A stretch of DNA of 5,763 nt from an uncultured Acidobacteriota bacterium (GCA_902826505.1 CADEFG010000352.1:1-5763), one strand, 5' to 3'; shown: positions 1-5,763, counted from the stretch's first letter. Translations and numbers: made by a program. Notes: generated from the sequence alone by a model not told the origin.

Positions 1-908
1 TGACGCAAGCCTTCACTTATTTCAACCAAAATTTGACGGGCGAAACGCTTCAGGGAACGGCGCAGCAGGAAGTTTTCAATAAAGTCCGCGCCGGCAGACA
101 AATTTCCGCCGGACAGCCGTTTGCCAAAATCGGCTCATATATGGCTGACAAATTACGGCAAAAATACGGTGCGGAAAAACTTACGGCTTATTCAAACACG
201 GGCGCGATCACCTTTTTCAACGATTATATCCAGCTTTACGCAACCGATAATTCGATTCCGAAAGAGTTTCGATTCAACGAAACAGTCGAACAATCGGTCG
301 CCGCGTGGCAATTAATCTGGTCAAAAACCAACACGGCGGAAACACGCCAACTTGTGATCAGTCCGACTTCAAACTTTGAAGAGATCGGCGCGCGCCTTCG
401 CCGGGATTTTGCGGGCGCGTCCATTTTCCCGAATTACGGCGAAGCACTGAATGCGGCGGCGCGTTATCTGATCGTCAACGGGCAAACGCCGAAAGCCTTG
501 CAAGCCGCGCAAATTTCCGCCGAAATTTATCCGGCGCTCGATTCTTCGAACGCGCATTACGGAATCGCGCTCGTGCTTTCGAACGACAGGGAAAAAGGCA
601 AACAATTTCTCAAACGCTCTGCCGAATTCAATCCGAACGGGATGGCAAGCGCGAATGGTTTGAATACGACCGCCTACAATATGGCGGGCACGGGTTTGAT
701 CAACGAGTCTTTGACGCTGCTTTTAACCGCGTCCGAACTTTACCCGAACGACGCCAATCTCTACGACAGCATCGGCGAATTTTACGCCAAAAAAGGGATG
801 AAGGACAAAGCGATCGAATTTTATCAAAAGGCTCTCGCGACCAACCCGAAATATGAGAATGCCGAAAAAGCCAAAGAAATTTTGCAGAAATTAGCCGCCA
901 ATCCCTAG
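1..908 (+). CDS. C-terminal part of a TPR-tailed protein, possibly a DUF5700-like putative protease (5' end outside window)
   Basis: The reading frame is open from the left edge (first whole codon at base 3) to a TAG at 906-908, so the true start lies upstream. A TTG at 33 is in frame but has no reason to be the start. About 301 residues are visible. The first part contains a block, GSYMADKL...KYG...L, then FFNDYIQLY (about bases 150-240), that resembles the end of DUF5700-type putative zinc-dependent proteases. If that is right, the HExxH motif would be upstream and cannot be seen. From about base 440 onward the protein is helical and repeat-like (AAARYLIVNGQTPKALQAAQ), and it ends in a canonical tetratricopeptide repeat at about bases 750-850 (YDSIGEFYAKKGMKDKAIEF then YQKALATNPKY). 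TPRs usually mediate protein-protein contacts. No membrane segment is visible in this part. A candidate terminator begins 20 bases after the stop. The TPR call is firm; the protease family is tentative. Confidence 0.8.
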   Translation, partial: TQAFTYFNQNLTGETLQGTAQQEVFNKVRAGRQISAGQPFAKIGSYMADKLRQKYGAEKLTAYSNTGAITFFNDYIQLYATDNSIPKEFRFNETVEQSVAAWQLIWSKTNTAETRQLVISPTSNFEEIGARLRRDFAGASIFPNYGEALNAAARYLIVNGQTPKALQAAQISAEIYPALDSSNAHYGIALVLSNDREKGKQFLKRSAEFNPNGMASANGLNTTAYNMAGTGLINESLTLLLTASELYPNDANLYDSIGEFYAKKGMKDKAIEFYQKALATNPKYENAEKAKEILQKLAANP

Positions 909-927
909 TTTCAAGCCGGGTCGATGG

Positions 928-1023
928 AAAAGTCAGTCGCGTAATCGTCGAGCAAATGCGTGTCACATTGCATCGCAAAAAAACAAAACGGTTCCCCCGG
1001 GCGCGACTGGCTTTTTTTCTTTT
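928..1023 (+). terminator. Long-loop hairpin with T-run; probable terminator of the TPR gene, or a small structured RNA
   Basis: AAAAGTCAGTCGCG (928-941) pairs with CGCGACTGGCTTTT (1002-1015): 14 consecutive pairs including one G-U. A run of seven T, one C and four T follows (1012-1023). The stem starts 20 bases after the stop of the upstream gene, which is where an intrinsic terminator belongs. The 60-base loop is unusually long. Inside it, ATGC (956-959) and GCAT (970-973) can form a smaller stem, followed by an A-rich stretch. The pairing is seen directly; the terminator role is inferred. The opposite strand lacks a good T-run, so it would act on + strand transcripts only. Confidence 0.5.
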
Positions 1024-1024
1024 C

Positions 1025-1051
1025 TTGAAATTTCCGCCCAAAAATTATAAA
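1025..1051 (+). promoter_or_regulatory. Weak sigma70-like promoter candidate for the receiver gene
   Basis: TTGAAA (1025-1030) and TATAAA (1046-1051) each match five of six consensus positions, but the 15-base spacer is shorter than the usual 16-18. It lies directly after the T-run of the upstream terminator candidate, where a new promoter would be expected. It is a candidate only; AT-rich sequence throws up such pairs by chance. Confidence 0.22.
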
Positions 1052-1227
1052 GTTAGAATTAACCTTTCTTTTGATAATAAACATCTTCCAAAACGTCATG
1101 GAATTTTCCGTGCAAGCCGAAGTGGAAATCTGCTAGGTGTTTCCAAATTGGTGTTCGTTGTTTCCGACGCTTTGACTTTCCATTTGCAATTAATCCGTCC
1201 GGCTTTCAACTTAACCTTGTTCCAAAA

Positions 1228-1233
1228 AAGGAG
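1228..1233 (+). promoter_or_regulatory. Shine-Dalgarno site of the receiver gene
   Basis: AAGGAG ends five bases before the ATG at 1239. It is the strongest ribosome site in the window and fixes the start of the receiver gene. Confidence 0.8.
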
Positions 1234-1238
1234 TAGAT

Positions 1239-1604
1239 ATGGAACCAAATCCTTTGATTCTTTGTATTGACCGGGAAGAATCGTGCGAAATTATGGAGAT
1301 CTTGTTTCGCCGCGCCGGTTTCAACGTGATGTCAATCCAGTCGGCAAAAGACGCTTTGCAGCTTGCGCAGCAGCATTTTTTCGCGGCGGTCGTGGCGGAA
1401 TATCTTTTGGACGATATTTCGGGCGAAGAATTTTGCTTTGAACTCAGAAAAAACAAACCCGATTTACCGCTTATTTTTTATTCTGCCGAATCGCGCAACG
1501 AACATAAAGAGCGCGGTCTCTCCGCCGGTGCCAAAGCTTTTCTCGTCAAACCGAACGACATCGAACAGATCGAAAAAACCGTTTTGGATTATGCTTTAAT
1601 CTAA
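1239..1604 (+). CDS. Stand-alone receiver-domain protein (atypical response regulator, Asp-to-Glu at the phosphorylation site)
   Basis: The 121-residue protein is one CheY-like receiver domain with no output domain. The pattern is readable throughout: beta-1 LILCID ending at D11, then R12 E13 E14; helix 1 with IMEILFRRAGF (residues 18-28); beta-3 AAVVAEYLLDDISGEEF (49-65), which aligns with the usual hxxhDxxhPxxxGxEh; beta-4 PLIFYSAE with S82 at the conserved Ser/Thr position; and beta-5 FLVKP with the conserved K104-P105. At the position of the phospho-accepting Asp the residue is E54, and the second acidic pocket position is R12. Known biology: Asp-to-Glu at this site removes normal aspartyl phosphorylation and in some regulators mimics the active state. 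It therefore probably works without a kinase, or is locked in one conformation; that is inference. No histidine kinase is adjacent. The start is set by AAGGAG at 1228-1233. Transcription likely ends at the 1723-1763 hairpin. Confidence 0.88.
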   Translation: MEPNPLILCIDREESCEIMEILFRRAGFNVMSIQSAKDALQLAQQHFFAAVVAEYLLDDISGEEFCFELRKNKPDLPLIFYSAESRNEHKERGLSAGAKAFLVKPNDIEQIEKTVLDYALI

Positions 1605-1722
1605 CGCGCTCGATTATTTTCTCCTCTGAAATTTTTAATGTTTTTCTTGGCGCTGAGACCGAATTATAAAATTCAATTACCGGAATATCGCGTTTTTTTT
1701 TGACATGAAATCGTGAAAATAT

Positions 1723-1763
1723 AAAAAGCCGTTTGAAAATGTAAATCTTCAAACGGCTTTTTT
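1723..1763. terminator. Bidirectional intrinsic terminator between the receiver gene and gyrA
   Basis: A perfect hairpin: AAAAAGCCGTTTGAA (1723-1737) pairs with TTCAAACGGCTTTTT (1748-1762) around a 10-base loop. T-runs follow the GC-containing core on both strands: TTTTTT at 1758-1763 on +, and the complement of AAAAA at 1723-1727 on -. It lies 118 bases after the receiver stop and 19 bases beyond the gyrA stop on the opposite strand, so it can end both convergent transcripts. Confidence 0.9.
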
Positions 1764-1782
1764 GTTTATTGCTATTCGGCGT

Positions 1783-4332
1783 TTATTCTTCGCCGTCGTC
1801 TTCGGAAACGTCGAGCAGCGACGCGCTTGTCACGAGATCGTCTTCGCCGGTCCGAATCAGCATCACGCCCTGCGCCGAACGTCCGGTTTCGCGGATCTTA
1901 TCAACACCGATCCGAATCAGCTTCGCCTGTTGCGTGATGATCATAATTTCCGAATCTTCTTCGACCGGAAACGCCGCGACGACCTTGCCGGTTTTGGCGG
2001 TCGTTTTCATATTGATGACGCCTTTGCCGCCGCGTTTCGTCAGACGATAATTGCCGACCTGCGTTTGTTTACCGAAACCTTGTTCGGAAACGGAAAGAAT
2101 TTTTTCCGTGCCTTCGGTCGAAACCGCGAGGACCGAAACGACAAAATCGCCTTTCCGCAGATTGACACCGCGCACGCCGCGCGCGACTCTGCCCATCGGT
2201 CGGACATCGGTTTCGTTAAAGCGCACCGCCATCCCGTCGTGCGTCGCGATAAAGATTTGCTTTTTACCGTCCGTCCGGATGACATCCAGAAGCTCGTCGC
2301 CTTCGTCAATGTTGATCGCATTGATGCCGTTGATCCGAATGTTTTGATAATCGGCAAGCGAAGATTTTTTGATGACGCCTTGTTTGGTGACCATCGTCAG
2401 ATAGGTTTCTTCCGAAAAATCGCGCACCGCCATCACCGCGACAAGCTTTCTTTCGCTCGAAAGCTGGACGAGATTGACGACCGCTTTCCCGCGCGCCGAC
2501 GGGTCGGCTTCGGGAATCTCGTGAACCTTCATCTTGAAAACCTGCCCGTCGTCGGTAAAGATCATCAGATAAGCGTGTGTCGAAGCGATAAACAAATGCT
2601 CGACAAAATCTTCGTTTTTCGCTTTCGCGCCCAAACGTCCTTTCCCGCCGCGACCTTGTTTCGAATAAGTCGCGACCGGCGTGCGCTTAATGTAGCCCTG
2701 ATTCGTGACCGTGATCGCGACATCTTCGTCAGGGATCAGATCTTCGATCGAAAGCTCGACGCCGGCGTCAACGATCTCGGTTCTCCGGGCATCGCCGAAT
2801 TGTCTTTTGACTTCCTGCAGCTCGTCGATGATAACCTGCCGCAAAAGCTGTTCGTTTGCCAGAATCGCTTCGAGTTCGCCGATATGTTTGAGAATCGCTT
2901 CGAGTTCGTCGATGATCTTCTGACGTTCGAGAGCCGACAGCCGGCGAAGCTGCAAATCTAAAATCGCCTGCGCCTGAATATCGCTGAAGCCGATCCCGCC
3001 GACGACTCTTTCAAGATCCTTCAAAAATCCGGCTAAAGTTTTATCGCTCGCCACGCCGCGCCAGTTTTTGATTTCGTGCAGATTTGTAAAATTGCCCGTC
3101 AAAAATTGTTTCGCTTCATCGACCGAACGCGAATTGCGAATCAGCGGAATGATGTAATCGAGCGCGTCGATCGCTTTGTTCAAACCTTCCAAAATATGCG
3201 CTCTTGCCTGCGCTTTGCGAAGATCGAACTCGGTGCGGCGACGGACAATATCACGCCGGAACTGGACAAAGGCTTCGAGCATCTGTTTGAGGTTCAAAAC
3301 CTTCGGCTGTCCGTCAATGATCGCGATATTGATGATGCCGAAGCTCGACTGCATCGGCGTTAGTTTGTAAAGTTTGTTTAAGACGACTTGCGGAATCGCG
3401 TCGCGTTTGAGTTCGATGACGATCCGCATTCCTTCGCGGTTCGATTCGTCGCGCAGTTCCGAAATGCCATCGAGTTTTTTCTCGTGAACGAGTTCGGCGA
3501 TTTTTTCGATGAGCCGCGCTTTATTGACCTGATACGGGATTTCCGTCACGACGACCGCGTCTTTTTCGCGTTCGCCGCGTCCGATGCGGTCGATCGCCGC
3601 GCGCGCGCGCATCTGGATAATCCCGCGCCCGTCGCGATACGCCCGATGAATTTCGTCGCGCCCGTAAATAAAACCGGCGGTCGGAAAATCCGGTCCGGGA
3701 ACGATCTTGATCAGCTCGTCGATCGTGATTTCCGGCTTTTTGACGAGCGCGATCGTCGCTTCGAGAATTTCCGTCAGATTATGCGGCGGAATTTTCGTCG
3801 CCATTCCAACTGCGATTCCTTCCGAACCGTTAACCAGCAGATTCGGAAAACGTGTCGGCAACACTTTCGGTTCCGACAAAGATTCGTCGTAGTTCGGCTG
3901 AAAATCGACGGTTTCCTTTTCGATGTCGGCGAGCAGTTCGTTCGTCAGTTTCTGCATCCGGACTTCCGTATAACGCGAAGCCGCCGCATTGTCGCCGTCG
4001 ATCGAACCGAAATTTCCCTGCCCGTCTACGAGCGGATACCGCAGCGAAAAATCCTGCGCCATCCGGACGATCGTGTCATACACCGACATATCGCCGTGCG
4101 GGTGATATTTTCCCAAACATTCGCCGACCACGCGCGCCGATTTTTTGTATGGTTTATTGTGGTAATTACCGAGTTCCTGCATCGCCCAGAGAACGCGTCG
4201 GTGAACCGGTTTGAGTCCGTCGCGGACATCGGGCAAAGCGCGTCCGATGATGACGCTCATGGCGTAATCGAGATACGACCGCCGCATCTCGTCTTCGATA
4301 TTGATCTGCTGTTTTTCTAAATTTGTATCCAT
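1783..4332 (-). CDS. gyrA: DNA gyrase subunit A
   Basis: Complete 849-residue GyrA, the DNA-cleaving and DNA-wrapping subunit of the A2B2 topoisomerase that introduces negative supercoils using ATP. The winged-helix/breakage core contains RALPDVRDGLKPVHRR (residues 31-46), KYHPHGD (75-81), the catalytic R120-Y121 in AAASRYTE, and the intercalating I173 in GSEGIAVGMATKIPPHN. A tower and coiled-coil gate follow (about 350-515, ending in QFGDARRTEI). The C-terminal beta-pinwheel (about 530-840) carries a GyrA box, QGRGGKG, at 559-565, which supports gyrase rather than topoisomerase IV ParC. The last blade has a second RGGKG (767-771), and the acidic tail is short (EDDGEE), so the protein is a little shorter than the 875-residue E. 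coli enzyme. Within the quinolone-resistance region the residue equivalent to E. coli Ser83 is M82; Asp87 is kept as D86. The start ATG (4330-4332) has only a weak purine-rich site upstream. gyrB is not in the window. The gene ends at a shared terminator. Confidence 0.98.
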   Translation of the reverse strand: MDTNLEKQQINIEDEMRRSYLDYAMSVIIGRALPDVRDGLKPVHRRVLWAMQELGNYHNKPYKKSARVVGECLGKYHPHGDMSVYDTIVRMAQDFSLRYPLVDGQGNFGSIDGDNAAASRYTEVRMQKLTNELLADIEKETVDFQPNYDESLSEPKVLPTRFPNLLVNGSEGIAVGMATKIPPHNLTEILEATIALVKKPEITIDELIKIVPGPDFPTAGFIYGRDEIHRAYRDGRGIIQMRARAAIDRIGRGEREKDAVVVTEIPYQVNKARLIEKIAELVHEKKLDGISELRDESNREGMRIVIELKRDAIPQVVLNKLYKLTPMQSSFGIINIAIIDGQPKVLNLKQMLEAFVQFRRDIVRRRTEFDLRKAQARAHILEGLNKAIDALDYIIPLIRNSRSVDEAKQFLTGNFTNLHEIKNWRGVASDKTLAGFLKDLERVVGGIGFSDIQAQAILDLQLRRLSALERQKIIDELEAILKHIGELEAILANEQLLRQVIIDELQEVKRQFGDARRTEIVDAGVELSIEDLIPDEDVAITVTNQGYIKRTPVATYSKQGRGGKGRLGAKAKNEDFVEHLFIASTHAYLMIFTDDGQVFKMKVHEIPEADPSARGKAVVNLVQLSSERKLVAVMAVRDFSEETYLTMVTKQGVIKKSSLADYQNIRINGINAINIDEGDELLDVIRTDGKKQIFIATHDGMAVRFNETDVRPMGRVARGVRGVNLRKGDFVVSVLAVSTEGTEKILSVSEQGFGKQTQVGNYRLTKRGGKGVINMKTTAKTGKVVAAFPVEEDSEIMIITQQAKLIRIGVDKIRETGRSAQGVMLIRTGEDDLVTSASLLDVSEDDGEE

Positions 4333-4486
4333 TTATTATTTCGTAACTCTTTTCTCTTTAAATTTTTTGATTTTTGCTAAGTCTCCGACAATAAGGTGTG
4401 CGCATAAAAAAAATCTGGAAAAAAAACCTCTTTAGTTGTATTATTATTTTACAGGTATAACGCCTGTTTAGCAAATTAAAAACGCC

Positions 4487-4516
4487 TTTGAAGGCATCTC
4501 TCGGACAGCTTTCAAA
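4487..4516 (+). other. Hairpin in the presumed PilZ leader
   Basis: TTTGAAGGC (4487-4495) pairs with GCTTTCAAA (4508-4516) over nine pairs including one G-U, around a 12-base loop. It ends 50 bases before the PilZ start codon. A smaller, mutually exclusive hairpin, GCCT-TTGA-AGGC (4484-4495), uses part of the same left arm. There is no T-run after it, so it is not an intrinsic terminator. A regulatory role is inference only. Confidence 0.3.
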
Positions 4517-4556
4517 CCTTATCTAAAACTAATATTTTCAATAACTTTACGACTGC

Positions 4557-4562
4557 AGAGGA
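4557..4562 (+). promoter_or_regulatory. Shine-Dalgarno site of the first PilZ gene
   Basis: AGAGGA ends four bases before the ATG at 4567. It is slightly close but supports this start codon. Confidence 0.6.
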
Positions 4563-4566
4563 TTAT

Positions 4567-5328
4567 ATGTTGTCAAATACTTCCGTCAGTGAAACAGAAG
4601 ATCGGCGCATCCAGCGCATCGGATTGGCTTTGCCGATTCGAATCGAAGGAAAAGTCAATAAAACCGTCGCCTGGAGCGAGATCACCCGCCTTCAGGACGT
4701 TTCCGCTTTCGGCGCGGGTTTTAATCTGAATCGTCCGATCAAACGCGGACGCCTTGTAGCAATGACGATGCCGATGCCGCGGCAGCTTCGGTGTTACGAC
4801 CACCTTGAGCCGCAATACCGGATTTGGGGCTTGGTCCGCCGTTGTGTTTCGGTCAAAAATAGCATTGACGTCGAGCAATACGCGGTCGGAGTCGCCTTTA
4901 TCGGCAAGCATCCGCCGCACAGCTACACAGACAATCCGGCGAAACTTTACGAGATTACACAGCTTGAAGAGAAAGGTTTCTGGAAGGTCATCGAAGCTCC
5001 GAGCATGCCTGACGAAAGAGATTTGCCAAAAGAATTGCGCCGTCATTCGCGCTATCAGATTCCCGTCAATATTCTGCTTGAGATCTTGGACGAGGACGGC
5101 AACATAGTCGGCGCGGAAATGACTGTCACGGAAAATGTTTCGCTCGGCGGCGCATCGGTCTTCACATCGCTAAATGCCGATGTCGGTTCGTTTATGCGCG
5201 TGACAAGCGAGCAGTATAATACTACAATCATTTCTGTCGTGCGCGGCAAGCGTCTCGGTCCGGACAGTATTCCGCGTCTCCATCTCGAATTTATCGACCA
5301 TTTCTTTCCGCTCGAAGGAATTGAATAA
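4567..5328 (+). CDS. Tandem PilZ-domain protein, probable c-di-GMP effector
   Basis: A 253-residue soluble protein without signal peptide or membrane segment. It has two PilZ domains, each with both classical c-di-GMP motifs. Domain 1 (about 10-113) has RxxxR at R13-R17 and DxSxxG at D44-S46-G49 (QDVSAFGAGF), and ends in GVAFIG. Domain 2 (about 155-245) has RxxxR at R158-R162 and NxSxxG at N190-S192-G195 (TENVSLGGAS), and ends in LHLEFID. A linker of about 40 residues (114-154) joins them. Known biology: PilZ domains bind dimeric c-di-GMP through these two motifs and pass the signal to motility, polysaccharide or other targets. Binding here is predicted from intact motifs; the target is unknown. 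Unlike YcgR, where the N-terminal domain lacks the motifs, both halves here look competent. The next gene downstream is a paralog of domain 1, 56 bases away on the same strand with no terminator between, so the two are probably co-transcribed. Confidence 0.9.
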   Translation: MLSNTSVSETEDRRIQRIGLALPIRIEGKVNKTVAWSEITRLQDVSAFGAGFNLNRPIKRGRLVAMTMPMPRQLRCYDHLEPQYRIWGLVRRCVSVKNSIDVEQYAVGVAFIGKHPPHSYTDNPAKLYEITQLEEKGFWKVIEAPSMPDERDLPKELRRHSRYQIPVNILLEILDEDGNIVGAEMTVTENVSLGGASVFTSLNADVGSFMRVTSEQYNTTIISVVRGKRLGPDSIPRLHLEFIDHFFPLEGIE

Positions 5329-5384
5329 AGCTCCCGAAACAAACCAAAAACCCTAAATTTTTCTGCCCCCTTTGATGTGTTTTT

Positions 5385-5763
5385 ATGACACCAACTGCAG
5401 AAAGCAAAGAACGTCAATCCGCACGGATGTCAATATCGCTTCCGATTCGGGTCGAAGCACGTGAAACGTCAAATAAAACTTGGCGCGAGGTGACGCATTT
5501 GGAAACCATTTCAAATATCGGCGCGGGGTTTTACCTGAGCCGTTTATTTGAAACCGGACAATTGCTTTATCTCTCAATGCCGATCGAAAAGGAATTGCGG
5601 CGCTACGACTTTGAGACGGAAAATTACGGCATTTGGGGGATTATTCGCCATTGTCACCGGAGTATCAAAAGCAAATCCGCCGTCTATCACACCGGCGTTG
5701 CCTTTATCGGTCGAGAAGCGCCATCCGGTTACCGGAAAAATCCTTTGACAATCTACAAACTCG
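5385..5763 (+). CDS. Second PilZ-like protein, paralog of the upstream gene (3' end outside window)
   Basis: From ATG 5385 the frame stays open to the right edge, giving 126 residues. It aligns almost without gaps to residues 11-130 of the upstream protein, roughly two-fifths identical by eye. Shared blocks include LPIR(I/V)E, W.E(I/V)T.L, IGAGF/FGAGF, R(R/C)YD, IWG and GVAFIG, so it arose by tandem duplication or belongs to the same paralog family. RxxxR is present (R10-R14), but the second motif reads T41-I-S43-N-I-G46, with Thr replacing the usual Asp/Asn. c-di-GMP binding is therefore less certain than in its neighbour. No Shine-Dalgarno sequence precedes the start (upstream is CTGCCCCCTTTGATG then T-rich), so translation may be weak or coupled to the upstream gene. 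A later ATG (codon 15) would remove RxxxR and is less likely. Whether a second PilZ domain follows cannot be seen. Confidence 0.85.
   Translation, partial: MTPTAESKERQSARMSISLPIRVEARETSNKTWREVTHLETISNIGAGFYLSRLFETGQLLYLSMPIEKELRRYDFETENYGIWGIIRHCHRSIKSKSAVYHTGVAFIGREAPSGYRKNPLTIYKL

Larger units (their letters stand above)
909..1238. other. Non-coding interval between the TPR gene and the receiver gene
   Basis: These 330 bases hold no convincing gene. The open frames that cross it, in both directions, lack ribosome sites and recognisable protein features. The left third holds the long-range inverted repeat and T-run. The middle has a weak promoter-like pair near 1025-1051. The right part, 1052-1227, would be a leader of about 170 bases if that promoter is used. 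It contains a small hairpin, CATGGA (1097-1102) with TCCGTG (1107-1112, one G-U), and TGGAAA (1123-1128) with TTTCCA (1140-1145). Nothing matches a riboswitch class that I recognise. Confidence 0.6.
4333..4566. promoter_or_regulatory. Divergent intergenic region between gyrA and the PilZ genes
   Basis: These 234 AT-rich bases must hold the promoters for gyrA (-) and the PilZ gene (+). On + a TATAAC (-10-like, 4456-4461) lies inside an inverted repeat, ACAGG (4451-4455) / CCTGT (4463-4467). TTGTAT (4436-4441) is the nearest -35-like hexamer but is only 14 bases upstream. No clear gyrA promoter could be read on the - strand. Further right, TTTGAAGGC (4487-4495) pairs with GCTTTCAAA (4508-4516). 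I see no GEMM c-di-GMP riboswitch signature (no ACAGGGCAAA or GGGACGCAAAG core). Confidence 0.5.

Noticed and set aside
1098..1136. 12-codon ATG-to-TAG frame upstream of the receiver gene (possible leader peptide)
   Set aside because: No Shine-Dalgarno sequence, no run of regulatory codons and no attenuator after it.
956..1270. 104-codon + frame overlapping the start of the receiver gene
   Set aside because: No ribosome site, Lys/Arg/Phe-rich composition from an AT-rich non-coding stretch, and it runs into the receiver gene in another frame.
1661..1674. GAATT-ATAA-AATTC hairpin after the receiver gene
   Set aside because: Five AT-rich pairs with no T-run; too weak to be a terminator next to the strong one at 1723-1763.
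1700..1725. TTGACA followed by TATAAA
   Set aside because: The -35 is perfect but the spacer is only 14 bases, and the -10 overlaps the left arm of the terminator, so any transcript would end at once.
2861..2908. 18-base direct repeat (2861-2878 and 2891-2908) within gyrA
   Set aside because: It encodes a repeated ELEAIL at 10-residue spacing in the coiled-coil region, which is normal for GyrA; it is not a mobile or regulatory repeat.
1762..2961. 399-codon open frame on the + strand, antisense to gyrA
   Set aside because: It lies wholly opposite gyrA apart from its first bases, begins inside the terminator, and its protein is a low-complexity Arg/Asp/Phe-rich mirror of gyrA codon bias. A long antisense frame is expected where TTA, CTA and TCA codons are rare.
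3388..4320. 310-codon open frame on the + strand, antisense to the 5' half of gyrA
   Set aside because: Same reason: no ribosome site, composition typical of an antisense shadow, no recognisable domain.
4391..4522. 7-base inverted repeat ATAAGGT (4391-4397) / ACCTTAT (4516-4522) in the divergent intergenic region
   Set aside because: The arms are 118 bases apart and short enough to arise by chance in AT-rich sequence.

Overview
The window looks like a piece of a chromosome from an environmental bacterium of moderate GC content, most plausibly an acidobacterium of the Blastocatellia/Pyrinomonadaceae type. That placement is an inference. It rests on the non-proteobacterial character of GyrA (short acidic tail, RGGKG motif in the last CTD blade), on tandem PilZ paralogs with the LPIR...E(I/V)T...GAGF signature, and on a TPR-tailed protein of a kind common in that group. 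No phylogenetic test was possible.

Layout, left to right. Bases 1-908 (+) are the 3' end of a gene for a protein with a helical tail that ends in a clear TPR; its N-terminus lies outside the window. Bases 909-1238 are non-coding. They begin with a 14-bp inverted repeat (928-941 / 1002-1015) followed by a T-run, probably a long-loop terminator or small structured RNA, and then form the upstream region of the next gene. Bases 1239-1604 (+) encode a stand-alone receiver domain in which the phospho-accepting Asp is replaced by Glu. Bases 1723-1763 form a strong A/T-flanked hairpin that should terminate transcription from both sides, because the next gene converges on it. Bases 1783-4332 (-) are a complete gyrA. 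Bases 4333-4566 are a divergent intergenic region with several inverted repeats. Bases 4567-5328 (+) encode a protein with two PilZ domains, both with intact c-di-GMP-binding motifs. From 5385 to the right edge runs a second, paralogous PilZ gene, cut off by the window, whose second motif is degenerate.

Functionally this is ordinary housekeeping (DNA gyrase subunit A) flanked by signalling genes: an atypical receiver and a tandem pair of PilZ c-di-GMP effectors. I see no mobile element, CRISPR array, tRNA, rRNA or sign of recent transfer, and no evidence for an undescribed multi-gene system. The points most worth checking are the Asp-to-Glu receiver, the Met at the quinolone-contact position of GyrA, the diverged PilZ pair, and the structured RNA or terminator after the first gene.
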